The notes: generated by a model from the sequence alone, not told the origin. A stretch of 64,000 nt of DNA from an uncultured Atopobium sp. (GCA_938028565.1 CALIZS010000006.1:18050-82049), one strand, 5' to 3'. Shown: positions 33,705 to 43,479, counted from the first letter of the stretch. Numbers and translations: made by a program.

Positions 33705-34826
33705 TTACTGCTTTTGTGGCTTCCAATTCACGTAATTTTCATCAAAAAGTTTCTGGTATGAGCTGGAGCCGCTGGAGTCTCTGACGTTATCAACTGGCGC
33801 CAAGATGTTGTCTTTGTCCTGAGAAGGATTGTTAGAAGCAACTGAGCGCTTCCATCCCTCACTCAAAGCATCGGAGCGATTACGAAGCCAGTTACCCAGT
33901 TTGGTGAGATTTTCAATAGTCTGACGATAGTTTCCGTTGGAATCATCAAGACTAGATAGGTCAGAGATGACGTTACTAATATCCAGGGAAATCTGCTCTG
34001 CTTCCTGTTGAGCATCGGCGCGCTCCTGATCAGAGCCAGTAATGGCAAGCTGATCAAAGGTTTTCTCGTTATCATCAAGGCGCTTTGAGAGGTCTCCAAG
34101 CTTCTGATAATCACTATCAAGTGCGTCAAAAACAGCATCCGAACTTGTATTTTGCTGAGTTGCACTGGTGTCTTGACCCGTAAGGTGCGTAACAGGAGTG
34201 GTGGTAGGAGTAGATGAGACTGGTGCCTCAACCTTTGCACGATTATCGGTTGCCTGAGGGTCCCACGGATGCGTGATGACAAAGATTGCAGCTACTACAA
34301 GCGAGGTAACAAGAAGTGCTGAGAGCAGAATAACGCGCGTACGCGGGATTCCTTCAGCTTCAGGGAGATTCTCTTTTGAAGGCTCGGAAGGGATTGCAGA
34401 CTCAAAGCGAGGGGCTGGCCTGCGACTTACCGAGGCAAACGCGCTGGTAGTGTCTGGGTCAGCGTTATCGGCTGGCATTTGTTGCAAAACAGTGGGATCT
34501 GCTGCGACAAAAGAGGATGCATCATACTCTGCGTCTACAAGCGGATCGGTCTTCTCGCCAGGTGCTGGAGCGGCGTCAATCTCTGGGAGCTTGATGTTAC
34601 GTGTGGGCCTGATGGCTCGAGCTGGACGGGCAGCAGGTACCGCCTGTGGCAAAGGAAGGCCGCACTTGGGGCAGCTTTCTGCGGCGGCAGCCACCAAGGC
34701 ACCACAATGAGGGCACCAATGAGCTTGAGTAACAGGAATCCTTTGGGTTAAACTTAGATCAATCTGACAATGAGGGCAGGTTAAAGCCCCTTCATCGACC
34801 TCAGATCCACAGTTTGGACAACGCAT
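33705..34826 (-). CDS. Zinc-ribbon membrane protein
   Basis: 373 aa. Two N-terminal zinc ribbons: C3-C6-C17-C20 and C38-C41-C52-C55. A Pro/Ala-rich linker leads to one membrane helix (about 166-186), followed by ~185 extracytoplasmic residues with predicted helical content (Asp/Leu/Ser-rich, coiled-coil like around 245-320). No enzyme motif is seen. Such proteins are common in actinobacteria and have no assigned role. GGAGGG precedes the ATG. Confidence 0.75.
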   Translation of the reverse strand: MRCPNCGSEVDEGALTCPHCQIDLSLTQRIPVTQAHWCPHCGALVAAAAESCPKCGLPLPQAVPAARPARAIRPTRNIKLPEIDAAPAPGEKTDPLVDAEYDASSFVAADPTVLQQMPADNADPDTTSAFASVSRRPAPRFESAIPSEPSKENLPEAEGIPRTRVILLSALLVTSLVVAAIFVITHPWDPQATDNRAKVEAPVSSTPTTTPVTHLTGQDTSATQQNTSSDAVFDALDSDYQKLGDLSKRLDDNEKTFDQLAITGSDQERADAQQEAEQISLDISNVISDLSSLDDSNGNYRQTIENLTKLGNWLRNRSDALSEGWKRSVASNNPSQDKDNILAPVDNVRDSSGSSSYQKLFDENYVNWKPQKQ

Positions 34827-34859
34827 ACACCCTCCACAACCCTTTGCTTGTGCTTCAGT

Positions 34860-37304
34860 TTAATCGTTTATATCAGCAAAAGAGCTATAAGTTGACTTTC
34901 CTCCCATTAATCTCACAACCAGGTCAAAGAATCGATCCTTTGTATAGTTGTGAATATAACGCTCGGAAATTCTGTTGAAGATAATAACGGAAATCACCAG
35001 ACAAATTGCCAAGTACGGCAAGATGCGTGGGGTGAGAGGTGCAATACGGAAGAAGTCCTGAGCAACCGTACACCCGCCAACAACAATGGCAATGCAAACA
35101 ACAAGAAGCGCAATGCGAAGTTTGGTGAGCGGCAAAGAAATCCTTCTGAGCAGCGCAAAACCAACTGTTGCGGTAGTGATAAGCGCCATCGTAGACACCT
35201 GAGATAGGTTCAACTTAAACAGATGACCTGCGGTCATAAGAAGCGCAAGCGTGATAGTTACCGCAATAGAAGCAGGCAGTGACTTGCGCAAAATGTTGAC
35301 CAGGAAGTTACCCTTTACGCGATCGTGATTTGGCTCAAGCGCCAACACAAACGATGGCAGGCCAACGGTTGCAAATGAAAGCAGCGACATCTGAACAGGA
35401 ATAAAGGGGTATGGTGGCGCAATAATGCAATAGAGCGCTAAAGCCGCGGTATAAACCGTCTTTACAAGAATGAGCGCAGCAGATCGCTGAAGGTTGTTAA
35501 TAGAGCGCCTACCTTCGGCAACAACTTCTGGCATATGGGCAAAGTCATTGTCTGCCAGAACAATCTCTGCAACATTTCTAGCTGCAGCAGAACCAGAAGC
35601 AACAGAAATAGAACAGTCCGACTGCCTTAGTGCCAAGATATCGTTGACGCCGTCGCCGGTCATGGCAACCGTGTGACCAAGATTCTGGAGTGCAATAACA
35701 AGCTGACGCTTCTGTTCTGGCGTAACGCGACCAAATACGTGGTACTTCTCGACAGCTGCAGCAATATCTGCCTCTGTGTGTAGCGTGGTTGCATCTACCC
35801 AACCGTCGGCATGAGGGACACCCGCTCGCTCAGCAATAGCGGAGACGGTACGAGGGTCATCGCCCGAAATAACGCGCAGGTCAACGCCTTGTTCAAGGAA
35901 ATACGCAATGGTTTGTGGGGCAGTCTCTCTAATCTGATCCCTAAGCACTACGTAACCTAGGAGCTGAGGAGTTCCCTGGAAAGTATCGTTCTGGTCAAAT
36001 CCGTCAACGCTACAGGCAACCAGCACGCGCTCAATGGACGCAAACGCATCAGACGATGCGATAACGTCCGCCGCCTCGGGACCAAGCACAAACTGAGCAG
36101 CACCGATAACAAATGCCTGTTCGTCCTCAGTGACGCAGCCAGAGTACTTTCTCTTGGAAGAAAACGCCACAACGCGAGAAGGACGTTTGCTTTGAATCCC
36201 CTGCTTGGATGCGTACGCAAGGATTGCCGTAGCCGTATCGTTAGCGTCATCTTTGTTTGCGCCGACAACGTTTACAGCCGCTTGCAGAGCGCCCGCAGCC
36301 TCAGTAATTGGCGTAAACGAAGCGTCCAAAACACGAGCAACTTCCATGTTTCCCGTGGTAATAGTGCCCGTCTTGTCCAAACAAAGGGTATCTACGCGTG
36401 CCAGCGTTTCAATGCAGTATTGCTGCTGAACCAAAACATTCTTCTGACCAAGTCTAATGGTTGCAATAGCAAGAACCGAGCTGGTGAGAAGAACAAGCCC
36501 TTGAGGAATCATGCCAATAACGGCAGCAATCATCGAAAGAAGCGCTTCATTTAAATCAGCATTACCAATGAAATAGGTACGAACAAAAAGACCAATACCC
36601 AGCGGAATCAAACCAATGGAACCTGCGCGAATAATCGACTTAATGGTGGTGAGAATCTCTGAATTGATCTCTTTTACAAACTTAGCTTCTGCGTTAATAC
36701 GCGCAGCATAGCCTTCCTGACCTACACGGCATACCCTACCAACAAGACTGCCCCTCTCGACAAAACTACCAGAGAGAAGCTCGTCTCCCGTGGTCTTTTG
36801 CACGGGCTCTGCCTCACCAGTTAGAAGGCTTTCATCAACGCTTACGTGCTCTGACACAAGAATACTGTCAGCAGGAATTTGATCGCCTGTCTTTAAGCGC
36901 ACAAGATCATCGATGACAAGCTCATCTGGTTTGATAAAGGTATCTTTTCCGTCACGAATTACACAAACACTCTGAGCTGTCATAAGAGACAGGCGGTCAA
37001 TCATGCGTTTTGCACGAATCTCTTGCACAATACCAATGACCAAGTTTGCAAGAACTACGCTCATGAACAGTGCATTTCTGTACTGTCCCGTTACAACAAC
37101 AAGCAGCGCCATCAAAACATTAACTATGTTAAAGAGCGTAAAGCTGTGCTCTGCAACAATCTGAGCAATAGATTTGGTTTTGACGTCTGTATTAGTATTG
37201 ACTTTACCTGCAGATACTCTCTCTGCAACTTCTTTTGACGTCAAGCCTTCATACGTTTCTTCAAAACGTTTGCTATTCTTGCCTGCACTGTCTTGCAATG
37301 ACAT
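34860..37304 (-). CDS. CtpE/Exp7-type P-type cation-transporting ATPase (probably Ca2+)
   Basis: 814 aa. The phosphorylation site is D310 in CLDKTGTITTG; the actuator loop is DESLLTGEAEPVQK; the hinge is MTGDGVNDILALRQSDC. In membrane segment 4 it has IPQGL instead of the usual PEGL, a hallmark of the CtpE/Exp7 group; mycobacterial CtpE is a Ca2+ transporter. The cytoplasmic start has no metal-binding domain. Ca2+ as substrate is inferred from the subgroup. Monocistronic, next to a tRNA gene. Confidence 0.85.
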   Translation of the reverse strand: MSLQDSAGKNSKRFEETYEGLTSKEVAERVSAGKVNTNTDVKTKSIAQIVAEHSFTLFNIVNVLMALLVVVTGQYRNALFMSVVLANLVIGIVQEIRAKRMIDRLSLMTAQSVCVIRDGKDTFIKPDELVIDDLVRLKTGDQIPADSILVSEHVSVDESLLTGEAEPVQKTTGDELLSGSFVERGSLVGRVCRVGQEGYAARINAEAKFVKEINSEILTTIKSIIRAGSIGLIPLGIGLFVRTYFIGNADLNEALLSMIAAVIGMIPQGLVLLTSSVLAIATIRLGQKNVLVQQQYCIETLARVDTLCLDKTGTITTGNMEVARVLDASFTPITEAAGALQAAVNVVGANKDDANDTATAILAYASKQGIQSKRPSRVVAFSSKRKYSGCVTEDEQAFVIGAAQFVLGPEAADVIASSDAFASIERVLVACSVDGFDQNDTFQGTPQLLGYVVLRDQIRETAPQTIAYFLEQGVDLRVISGDDPRTVSAIAERAGVPHADGWVDATTLHTEADIAAAVEKYHVFGRVTPEQKRQLVIALQNLGHTVAMTGDGVNDILALRQSDCSISVASGSAAARNVAEIVLADNDFAHMPEVVAEGRRSINNLQRSAALILVKTVYTAALALYCIIAPPYPFIPVQMSLLSFATVGLPSFVLALEPNHDRVKGNFLVNILRKSLPASIAVTITLALLMTAGHLFKLNLSQVSTMALITTATVGFALLRRISLPLTKLRIALLVVCIAIVVGGCTVAQDFFRIAPLTPRILPYLAICLVISVIIFNRISERYIHNYTKDRFFDLVVRLMGGKSTYSSFADIND

Positions 37305-37344
37305 ATAAACAATCTCCAGTCAGTGATGGCCGGTTTTTTGCACG

Positions 37345-37421
37345 TGGTGACCCCGGTGGGTTTCGAACCCACGACCTTTTGCTCCGGAGGCAAACGCTCT
37401 AATCCACTGAGCTACGGAGTC
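37345..37421 (-). tRNA. tRNA-Arg (anticodon CCG)
   Basis: Complete cloverleaf on the minus strand: acceptor GACTCCG / CGGGGTC, D arm with AGCTCAGTGGATTAGAGC, anticodon stem TTTGC/GCAAA with loop CT-CCG-GA, and T arm CGTGGGTTCGAACCCACC. A discriminator A and an encoded CCA follow, giving 77 nt. It reads the CGG codon. Confidence 0.96.
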
Positions 37422-37532
37422 ATGGTGCATAAGTATACCCCAGCCTACTTGCTGTCTTTTGTAACGGTTTGCGTAATTTTCTTCTGGTATTTTCCCATGC
37501 TAAAATGAATTCAACCAGCAAATGAGGAGCTC

Positions 37533-38612
37533 ATGAATACTATTTCTGTTGACCTAACATCCGATTCATATCAAATTCATGTAGGGCATCACCTGCTTGC
37601 GCAGGCCGGAAACCTTATTCATTCCTGCACCTCAGGGTCAAAGATTCTTGTAGTCACTCATCCAGATTTGAACATGCTCTTTGGCACAGAACTTCTCGCC
37701 TCGTTAGAGTCAGCTGGCTATTCTGTCACAACTACCGAAGTTCCCACAGGTGAGCATGCAAAATCATTTGAGTCGTATCAAAAGCTGGTAAGTGTTCTGG
37801 CAGAAAATCGTTTTACCCGAGAAGACATTATTGTGGCTTTTGGCGGAGGCGTCATTGGCGATCTTGCGGGATTTGCTGCAGCCACCTACATGCGCGGCTG
37901 TGTGCTCGTCCACATTCCCACCTCGTTTTTGGCAATGATTGACTCCTCGATTGGTGGAAAAACTGCTATTGACCTGGCCTTTGGAAAAAATCTGGTTGGA
38001 GCCTTCTATAACCCCAAGGCCGTTATTGTTGACCTTGAGCTGCTGAACTCTATTCCGACTCCCCTCTTGCAAGATAGCTGCGGAGAGCTTATTAAATATG
38101 GCGTTCTTTCTGGACATGAGCTCTTCAATAAAATCTCTCTGGCGAGAAACCCTGTGCAGGTCATCGACGTGTCGTCTAGGCAAGAACTCATTCAAGCGTG
38201 CATTGAAATAAAGAAGTCAATCGTTGAAGCAGACTTCAAAGAAGCAGGGTCTAGAAAATTGCTCAATCTGGGCCATACACTTGGCCATGCTATTGAGACG
38301 CTCAGCAACTTTGAACTTGGACACGGCTCTTGTGTGGCTGCTGGAACTTCCCTGTTGGCAAAAGCCTGTTCCAAGCTTGGTCTTTGTTCTGTTGAAGACA
38401 CAGAGAACATCATTACACTTACGCAGTCATATAACCTTCCTACCAGCACTTCATTTACTGTGGAAGAGCTTTACAGCGCAGCACTTCATGACAAGAAAAG
38501 CCACACAGATTCAATTGATATGGCGCTTATCTATGGCATAGGTGATGTACGTATTGAGCGCAAATCATTTACAGAACTTAAACAGCTTATTGAATTGGCA
38601 AATGAAGGCTAA
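37533..38612 (+). CDS. aroB: 3-dehydroquinate synthase
   Basis: 359 aa NAD- and metal-dependent enzyme that cyclises DAHP to 3-dehydroquinate, the second step of the shikimate pathway. Motifs: GEHAKSFESYQKL, VAFGGGVIGDLAGFAAATYMRGC, IPTSFLAMIDSSIGGKTAIDL and the metal ligands in LNLGHTLGHAIE. Opens the aro cluster; GAGGAG before the ATG. Its last 4 bases overlap the end of the convergent KDPG aldolase gene. Confidence 0.97.
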   Translation: MNTISVDLTSDSYQIHVGHHLLAQAGNLIHSCTSGSKILVVTHPDLNMLFGTELLASLESAGYSVTTTEVPTGEHAKSFESYQKLVSVLAENRFTREDIIVAFGGGVIGDLAGFAAATYMRGCVLVHIPTSFLAMIDSSIGGKTAIDLAFGKNLVGAFYNPKAVIVDLELLNSIPTPLLQDSCGELIKYGVLSGHELFNKISLARNPVQVIDVSSRQELIQACIEIKKSIVEADFKEAGSRKLLNLGHTLGHAIETLSNFELGHGSCVAAGTSLLAKACSKLGLCSVEDTENIITLTQSYNLPTSTSFTVEELYSAALHDKKSHTDSIDMALIYGIGDVRIERKSFTELKQLIELANEG

Positions 38613-39235
38613 CGTCCTTGACGCTCTAGCTCTTCTGCAAGCTTGTGTACTGACTGTTTTAGAGCAGTCTTGTCTTCAGCTAGGATATCGTTTTTGTTGA
38701 AGATGCCATTAGCAGTTCCAACATAGGCGTATCCACCAGCAAATACTTCAGCAATAGTATCTGTTGTAACGCCACCAACCGCCATAAGCGGTACGTTTCC
38801 TAAAGGCTCGCATACCTTTTTGGCGTATCCATAACTAACTTCATTTGCGGGGAATACTTTGACAATATCTGCACCAAGAGCAAATGCATGAGAAATCTCT
38901 GTTGGCGAAAACGCTCCCGGAACACTCAAAATCTCATGCTCTTTGCAGTAGTCAAACATCTCTTCAGAGAACAGCGTTGGAGCTAAAACAAACGTGGCGC
39001 CAGCTTTATGAGCCGTCCGCAGATCTTCAAGAGTAAGTACGGTACCAGCGCCAATATTGATATCAGAGCTATATTCACTGGACAGCTTCTGAATTAACGA
39101 GGCAGCTTCTGGAGTGTTCATGGTTACTTCAACGTTATGTACAGGAGAATCAACAAGAACCTCAACGACAGCTTTAACCTGATTGTACGTATAACCACGT
39201 AAAACCTGAGTTACGGCACTAAAAGGTTTATTCAC
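38609..39235 (-). CDS. eda: KDPG/KHG-type aldolase
   Basis: 208 aa class I aldolase of the Eda family, which cleaves 2-keto-3-deoxy-6-phosphogluconate (or the galactonate/hydroxyglutarate analogues) to pyruvate and an aldehyde. Schiff-base Lys K126 is in DIVKVFPA; the catalytic Glu is E36 in NVEVTMN; IGAGTVLTLEDL is the phosphate-side loop. It stands alone on the minus strand inside the plus-strand aro cluster, with a GTG start and AAAGGAGG upstream. No Entner-Doudoroff partner is in the window, so the substrate is open. Confidence 0.9.
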   Translation of the reverse strand: MNKPFSAVTQVLRGYTYNQVKAVVEVLVDSPVHNVEVTMNTPEAASLIQKLSSEYSSDINIGAGTVLTLEDLRTAHKAGATFVLAPTLFSEEMFDYCKEHEILSVPGAFSPTEISHAFALGADIVKVFPANEVSYGYAKKVCEPLGNVPLMAVGGVTTDTIAEVFAGGYAYVGTANGIFNKNDILAEDKTALKQSVHKLAEELERQGR

Positions 39236-39337
39236 TTGCTTCCTCCTTTAATCTTCAAACAATTTTAACCATATCCTTCTCTGACACTCAACTGCGGTAT
39301 TCTTACATCAAGCAATTAGTTATGGAGCGTGTGAAAA

Positions 39338-40618
39338 ATGGATGTTTCAATAACTCCTCATGATTTATTTGGAACGGTAGAAGCCATCCCGTCAAAATCA
39401 TGCGCTCATCGCGCTCTCATCTGCGCTTCATTTGCAAACGGCACTACCAACATTACCTGTCCTTACATCTCAGAGGACATTCAAGTAACTGTTGATTGTC
39501 TTAAAGCTTTAGGCACCACTATCGCTAGAACCAAACAGGGATTTAGAGTTGTCCCTGCAAAAGAGCAAAATCGCCCTCAAAACGTGCAGTTTAACTGCAA
39601 AGAATCTGGCACCACGCTCAGGTTTTTACTCCCCCTTCTGGGCGCGCTAAACGTAAACGCCACAATTACTGCAGAAGGAAGACTCTTTTCTCGACCTCTA
39701 GAACCGCTTGTCTCAGAACTCTCTGCCCATGGTATGTCTTTTAGCTGGCAAGACGAGAAGACCCTTGAGGTTTCAGGCAAACTTATTGGCGGTTTATTTG
39801 AGCTACCAGGAGATATTTCATCTCAATTTATTTCTGGACTTTTGCTGTCATTGCCTTTGTTAAACGAATCTTCAACACTACAGATTACAGGGTCCATCCA
39901 GTCAAAAGACTATCTGGCTATCACAGAGCACGTATTGAAAGACTTTGGCGTTACTACTGTATTTGATACAAAGAATGCCACCTATACCATTGAACCTCAA
40001 CACTACGTTTGTCCAGGCGTTTATTCAATCGAAGGAGATTGGTCAAACGCTGCGCCATGGCTTGCCGTAGGTGCAATTGGGCAAGGCGTAGAGGTCACAG
40101 GACTCTCCATGCAAAGTGTCCAGGGAGACAGAGCTATCTTGGCCGCATTATCGCTTGTGGGCGCACGTGTTTCTCGCCAGCAAAAAGGTGCAGCTTGTAT
40201 GATGGATCACCTGCGGCCGTTTACCATTTCTGTCTCTGAGGTGTGCGATCTTGCTCCAGTACTTGCTGCATTAGCTGCGTTTATCCCTGGAACAAGTAGG
40301 CTTACCAATATTCAGCGCCTTCGTCTTAAAGAGTCCGACCGCGTTCAAAGTATCTGCAGCGTACTTAGGGCATTTGGTGTGACCGTTGAGCTCTCTGAAG
40401 ATCAAACGGAGCTTATTATCACGGGAGGAAAACAGCCCGTCAGCTGCATTGTGGACTCGTGTAATGATCATCGTATGGTGATGATGGCAACTATTTTGGC
40501 TTCGTATGCAACGGGTCCTGTCATAATCACCCATGCCGAGGCAATCAATAAGTCGTATCCGCTCTTCTTTGAGCACTTTAAGCAGCTCGGTGGTGTCTGC
40601 CGCAGTATGGAGGCATAA
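39338..40618 (+). CDS. aroA: 3-phosphoshikimate 1-carboxyvinyltransferase (EPSP synthase)
   Basis: 426 aa. It transfers enolpyruvate from PEP to shikimate-3-phosphate. Motifs: IPSKSCAHRALICASFANG (shikimate-3-P binding), NCKESGTTLRFLLPLLGAL (a variant of the LGNAGTxxRFL loop), GDISSQFISGLLLSLPLL and RLRLKESDRVQSI, plus DHRMVMMATILA. The GNAGT box is replaced by KESGT, as in the Gram-positive class II group, which is often less sensitive to glyphosate. Next to aroC with no gap. Confidence 0.95.
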   Translation: MDVSITPHDLFGTVEAIPSKSCAHRALICASFANGTTNITCPYISEDIQVTVDCLKALGTTIARTKQGFRVVPAKEQNRPQNVQFNCKESGTTLRFLLPLLGALNVNATITAEGRLFSRPLEPLVSELSAHGMSFSWQDEKTLEVSGKLIGGLFELPGDISSQFISGLLLSLPLLNESSTLQITGSIQSKDYLAITEHVLKDFGVTTVFDTKNATYTIEPQHYVCPGVYSIEGDWSNAAPWLAVGAIGQGVEVTGLSMQSVQGDRAILAALSLVGARVSRQQKGAACMMDHLRPFTISVSEVCDLAPVLAALAAFIPGTSRLTNIQRLRLKESDRVQSICSVLRAFGVTVELSEDQTELIITGGKQPVSCIVDSCNDHRMVMMATILASYATGPVIITHAEAINKSYPLFFEHFKQLGGVCRSMEA

Positions 40619-41761
40619 ATGATGACCTCAACTTTTGGGACAACAGTAAAAGTATCTATTTTTGGCGAGTCTCATGCTCCAAAAATCGGCTGCACCATTA
40701 AAGGTTTACCTGCTGGTTTTGCCGTTGACTTAGCAGCTCTCAAGACATTCCTTCAAAGAAGATCTCCATCGCATCCATGGGATACTCCGCGTAAAGAGGC
40801 TGACAATCCACAGTTTATCTCTGGAATTTCAGCTGAGGGCATTCTAGATGGCTTCCCGCTTACCGTGGAGCTGCCTAACACCAACGTTCGCCCACAAGAT
40901 TATGCTGCCACAAACCTTATTCCTCGGCCAGGACATGCTGATTTCTCTGCCTGGGTAAAATGGGGAGACTCGTACAAGCAAACGGGCGGAGGACATTTTT
41001 CCGCCCGCCTCACCGCTCCTCTGTGCATTGCAGGAGGAATAGCGCTCCAGATTTTGCGAGCTCAGGGCATAACTATTGCAGCTCACGTTCTCAAAATAAA
41101 GGACGTCAACGATACTCCTCTTGAGCTCGTAGACAACTCACTTGAGGCCAACAAACTACTTGCTCACCAAATGGATCAGCTGCTCCAAGCTGATCCTCAA
41201 GCGCTTCCTTTCCTTGATGCTCAAGCTGGCAAGAAAACCCGCGCACTCCTTACGCAGCTGCGCTCAGAGAAAAATACCGTTGGCGGCATCATAGAATGTG
41301 CGGCAACGGGTGTTCCCGCAGGTATTGGGTGTCCTCATTTCCATGGGCTTGAAAATGCCATCTCTGCTGCAGTCTTTGGCGTTCCCGCTGTTAAAGCCAT
41401 AGAATTTGGTAGCGGCATGAATGTTGCAAATTTTCTTGGCTCTGAGAATAACGATGCTTACGAGGTGCGTAACGGCTCCGTTGTGCCAACCACCAATCAT
41501 GCTGGAGGTATTCTGGGCGGTATTTCAACAGGCGCTCCCATCTGGTTTAGATGTGCGTTAAAACCTATCTCGAGCATTGGCCTACCACAGAACTCGGTAA
41601 ACCTTCAAACTATGGAACCAGAGCAGCTTATTGTTCAAGGCAGGCATGATGTAACTGCGGTTTTGCGCGCTGTTCCCTGCGTTGAAAGCGCTTTTGCGCT
41701 AGCTCTTCTCGACACCTTGTATTCCTGGCCCTCTGAGCAGAACGGATATAACAATGACTAA
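40619..41761 (+). CDS. aroC: Chorismate synthase
   Basis: 380 aa, reduced-FMN-dependent. Motifs: FGESHAPKIGCTIKGLPAG, RPGHADFSAWVKWG, GGGHFSARLTAPLCIAGG and the Arg-rich QGRHDVTAVLRAVPCVE. ATG ATG start; the first ATG abuts the aroA stop and has TGGAGG upstream. The end overlaps the chorismate mutase gene by 8 nt. Confidence 0.97.
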   Translation: MMTSTFGTTVKVSIFGESHAPKIGCTIKGLPAGFAVDLAALKTFLQRRSPSHPWDTPRKEADNPQFISGISAEGILDGFPLTVELPNTNVRPQDYAATNLIPRPGHADFSAWVKWGDSYKQTGGGHFSARLTAPLCIAGGIALQILRAQGITIAAHVLKIKDVNDTPLELVDNSLEANKLLAHQMDQLLQADPQALPFLDAQAGKKTRALLTQLRSEKNTVGGIIECAATGVPAGIGCPHFHGLENAISAAVFGVPAVKAIEFGSGMNVANFLGSENNDAYEVRNGSVVPTTNHAGGILGGISTGAPIWFRCALKPISSIGLPQNSVNLQTMEPEQLIVQGRHDVTAVLRAVPCVESAFALALLDTLYSWPSEQNGYNND

Positions 41762-42026
41762 TCAACTAGAAACGCTTCGCCAGGAAATCGATTCAATTGA
41801 TGCACAAATCTTTGACCTCTTTGAGCAAAGGATTGCGGTTGCCAAACAAATTGGTGCTTACAAAAAAGAGCAGAACCTCGCTGTTCTTGATTCCTCAAGA
41901 GAAGATGCCAAAAAAGACCAGATTAAAGCCACTGTTTCTAATAAACTTGAACCGTATGCTTTAGAGTTGCTTGAGGTTTTGATGAACGCCGCAAAGGCAG
42001 TTCAGGAGACACCTCGTGAGCTCTAA
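41754..42026 (+). CDS. Chorismate mutase (AroQ fold, monofunctional)
   Basis: 90 aa all-helical chorismate mutase, converting chorismate to prephenate for Phe/Tyr. LRQEIDSIDAQIFDLFEQRIAVAKQIGAYKKEQNLAVLDSSRE follows the pattern of the AroQ family, with Arg and Lys ligands in H1 and the K-x-x-x-x-x-v-x-D-x-x-RE turn. Overlaps both neighbours, so it is translated with aroC and aroEK. Confidence 0.93.
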   Translation: MTNQLETLRQEIDSIDAQIFDLFEQRIAVAKQIGAYKKEQNLAVLDSSREDAKKDQIKATVSNKLEPYALELLEVLMNAAKAVQETPREL

Positions 42027-43320
42027 AACTGTACAGCAAGGTTCAAGTAACCCTACAGCCCCTCTTGCTCCTTACGGCCTTATTGGCGAGAAACTCTCTC
42101 ATAGTTGGTCAGCAGCAATTCATGAAAGGTTGGGGTCATTTCCCTACCAGCTTCATGAGCTTTCTGCTTCTGAGCTGAAGGGTTTTCTCAAAAACCAACC
42201 ATGGCAGGGCTTGAACGTTACTATCCCCTACAAAAAGGATGCCTACGCTCTTGCGGACTCATCTTCTGAGGATGCACAAGCTGTAGGAGCGGCAAATACC
42301 CTGGTAAAAGATGCTAATGGTTTTATAGCAGCAGACAACACCGATGTATATGGCTTTGAGTATCTGGTAAAAAGCCTCAAGGTCAACTTGAGCCATAAAA
42401 AGGCAATTGTTTTAGGAGCCTTTGGTGGCGCTGGTCAGGCAATTTGCTATGCGCTCAAAAAAGGTGGTGCATATGTTGTAGGAGTCTCCAGGAACACTCA
42501 CGAAAATTCTTCATATGTAGACTGCGCAATCACGTATGACAAGCTTAAATCACACTGTGACGCTGATCTTCTTGTCAATGCAACGCCAGTAGGAATGTTT
42601 CCACATGCTGGTGTTTCTCCTCTTTCAAAAGAGGAACTTGCTGCTTTTACTTCCCTCCAATGCGTGATTGATCTTATCTATAATCCGCTGCGCTCTCAGC
42701 TTCTTTTAGACGCAGAAAGTCTTGGAATACTCAATGCAAATGGTTTAAAAATGCTGGTGGCTCAAGCAGCTAGAGCAAGTTCGCTGTTTCTAGGCACAGA
42801 TGTATCAGACTCTCAGATAGAAAACATCTCACGTGAGCTTCATGCTTCAAAAGAAAACATTGCACTTATTGGAATGCCGGGAGTTGGAAAGACCTCTACG
42901 GGAGAAGCCCTAGCAAAAATCCTGAATCATCCCTGGATAGACACTGATTTTCTCATCAAGCAGAAAGCTCACTGCGAGGCGGCAACCTACCTACAAACGC
43001 ACGATGAAGCAGCATTTAGGCGTCTAGAACATGAAATAATTCAAGAGATTTCCAGCATGAGTGGTGCGGTAATCTCTTGTGGAGGTGGCGTAGTTGTCAC
43101 ACCTTCAAACTACCAGCTCCTCCGTCAAAATGGAAAGCTTGTCTACCTTACGCGCCCGCTTGAAGACCTGGTTATTGTCGGCAGACCTCTTTCAGAACGT
43201 ATGGGTGTTCAGAATCTTGCTGCAGTACGTATACCGCTCTACGAAGCATGGGCTGACGTAACCTTTTCTTGTCTCGGTAGTCCAGACGCAGATGCCAAGG
43301 GTCTTCTCGACACGCTTTAA
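42016..43320 (+). CDS. Bifunctional shikimate dehydrogenase - shikimate kinase (AroE-AroK fusion)
   Basis: 434 aa. Residues ~18-275 are shikimate dehydrogenase: GEKLSHSWSAAIHE substrate loop, catalytic K73 in VTIPYKK, D110, and the NADP-binding GAFGGAG loop (134-140). Residues ~280-434 are shikimate kinase: P-loop GMPGVGKTS (286-294), WIDTDFLI (DxD) and CGGGVV. It thus catalyses dehydroshikimate to shikimate-3-phosphate in one chain. GTG start inside the end of the chorismate mutase gene. The kinase C-terminus is short and the lid Arg is in VGRPLSER. Fusions of these two enzymes are rare outside fungal AROM and a few actinobacteria. Confidence 0.93.
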   Translation: MSSKTVQQGSSNPTAPLAPYGLIGEKLSHSWSAAIHERLGSFPYQLHELSASELKGFLKNQPWQGLNVTIPYKKDAYALADSSSEDAQAVGAANTLVKDANGFIAADNTDVYGFEYLVKSLKVNLSHKKAIVLGAFGGAGQAICYALKKGGAYVVGVSRNTHENSSYVDCAITYDKLKSHCDADLLVNATPVGMFPHAGVSPLSKEELAAFTSLQCVIDLIYNPLRSQLLLDAESLGILNANGLKMLVAQAARASSLFLGTDVSDSQIENISRELHASKENIALIGMPGVGKTSTGEALAKILNHPWIDTDFLIKQKAHCEAATYLQTHDEAAFRRLEHEIIQEISSMSGAVISCGGGVVVTPSNYQLLRQNGKLVYLTRPLEDLVIVGRPLSERMGVQNLAAVRIPLYEAWADVTFSCLGSPDADAKGLLDTL

Positions 43321-43457
43321 GCATAACAGTAAGCGTTCGCAGTTATTTTTTAACCGTTCACCGGACGGACAAGAGACGTGTCATTTTGGCACGTTAAAGC
43401 CCCTATACTTATGCCTCGTAAGTGTGTATTCATATAACTACAAGGATGTTAGGTCTA

Positions 43458-43479
43458 ATCAAACAGTTAAGTGTTTGAT
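43458..43479. promoter_or_regulatory. Inverted repeat before the EIIB-AroQ gene
   Basis: ATCAAACA (43458-43465), 6-nt loop, TGTTTGAT (43472-43479), ending 27 nt before the ATG. It could be an operator or an RNA hairpin that affects translation. The 186 bp between aroEK and this gene also contain TATACT at about 43414, a possible -10. Confidence 0.5.

Noticed and set aside
37323..37508. A 61-codon plus-strand frame containing VGFEPTTFCSGG
   Set aside because: It is the reverse reading of the tRNA-Arg gene; this peptide is a well-known artefact of tRNA genes.
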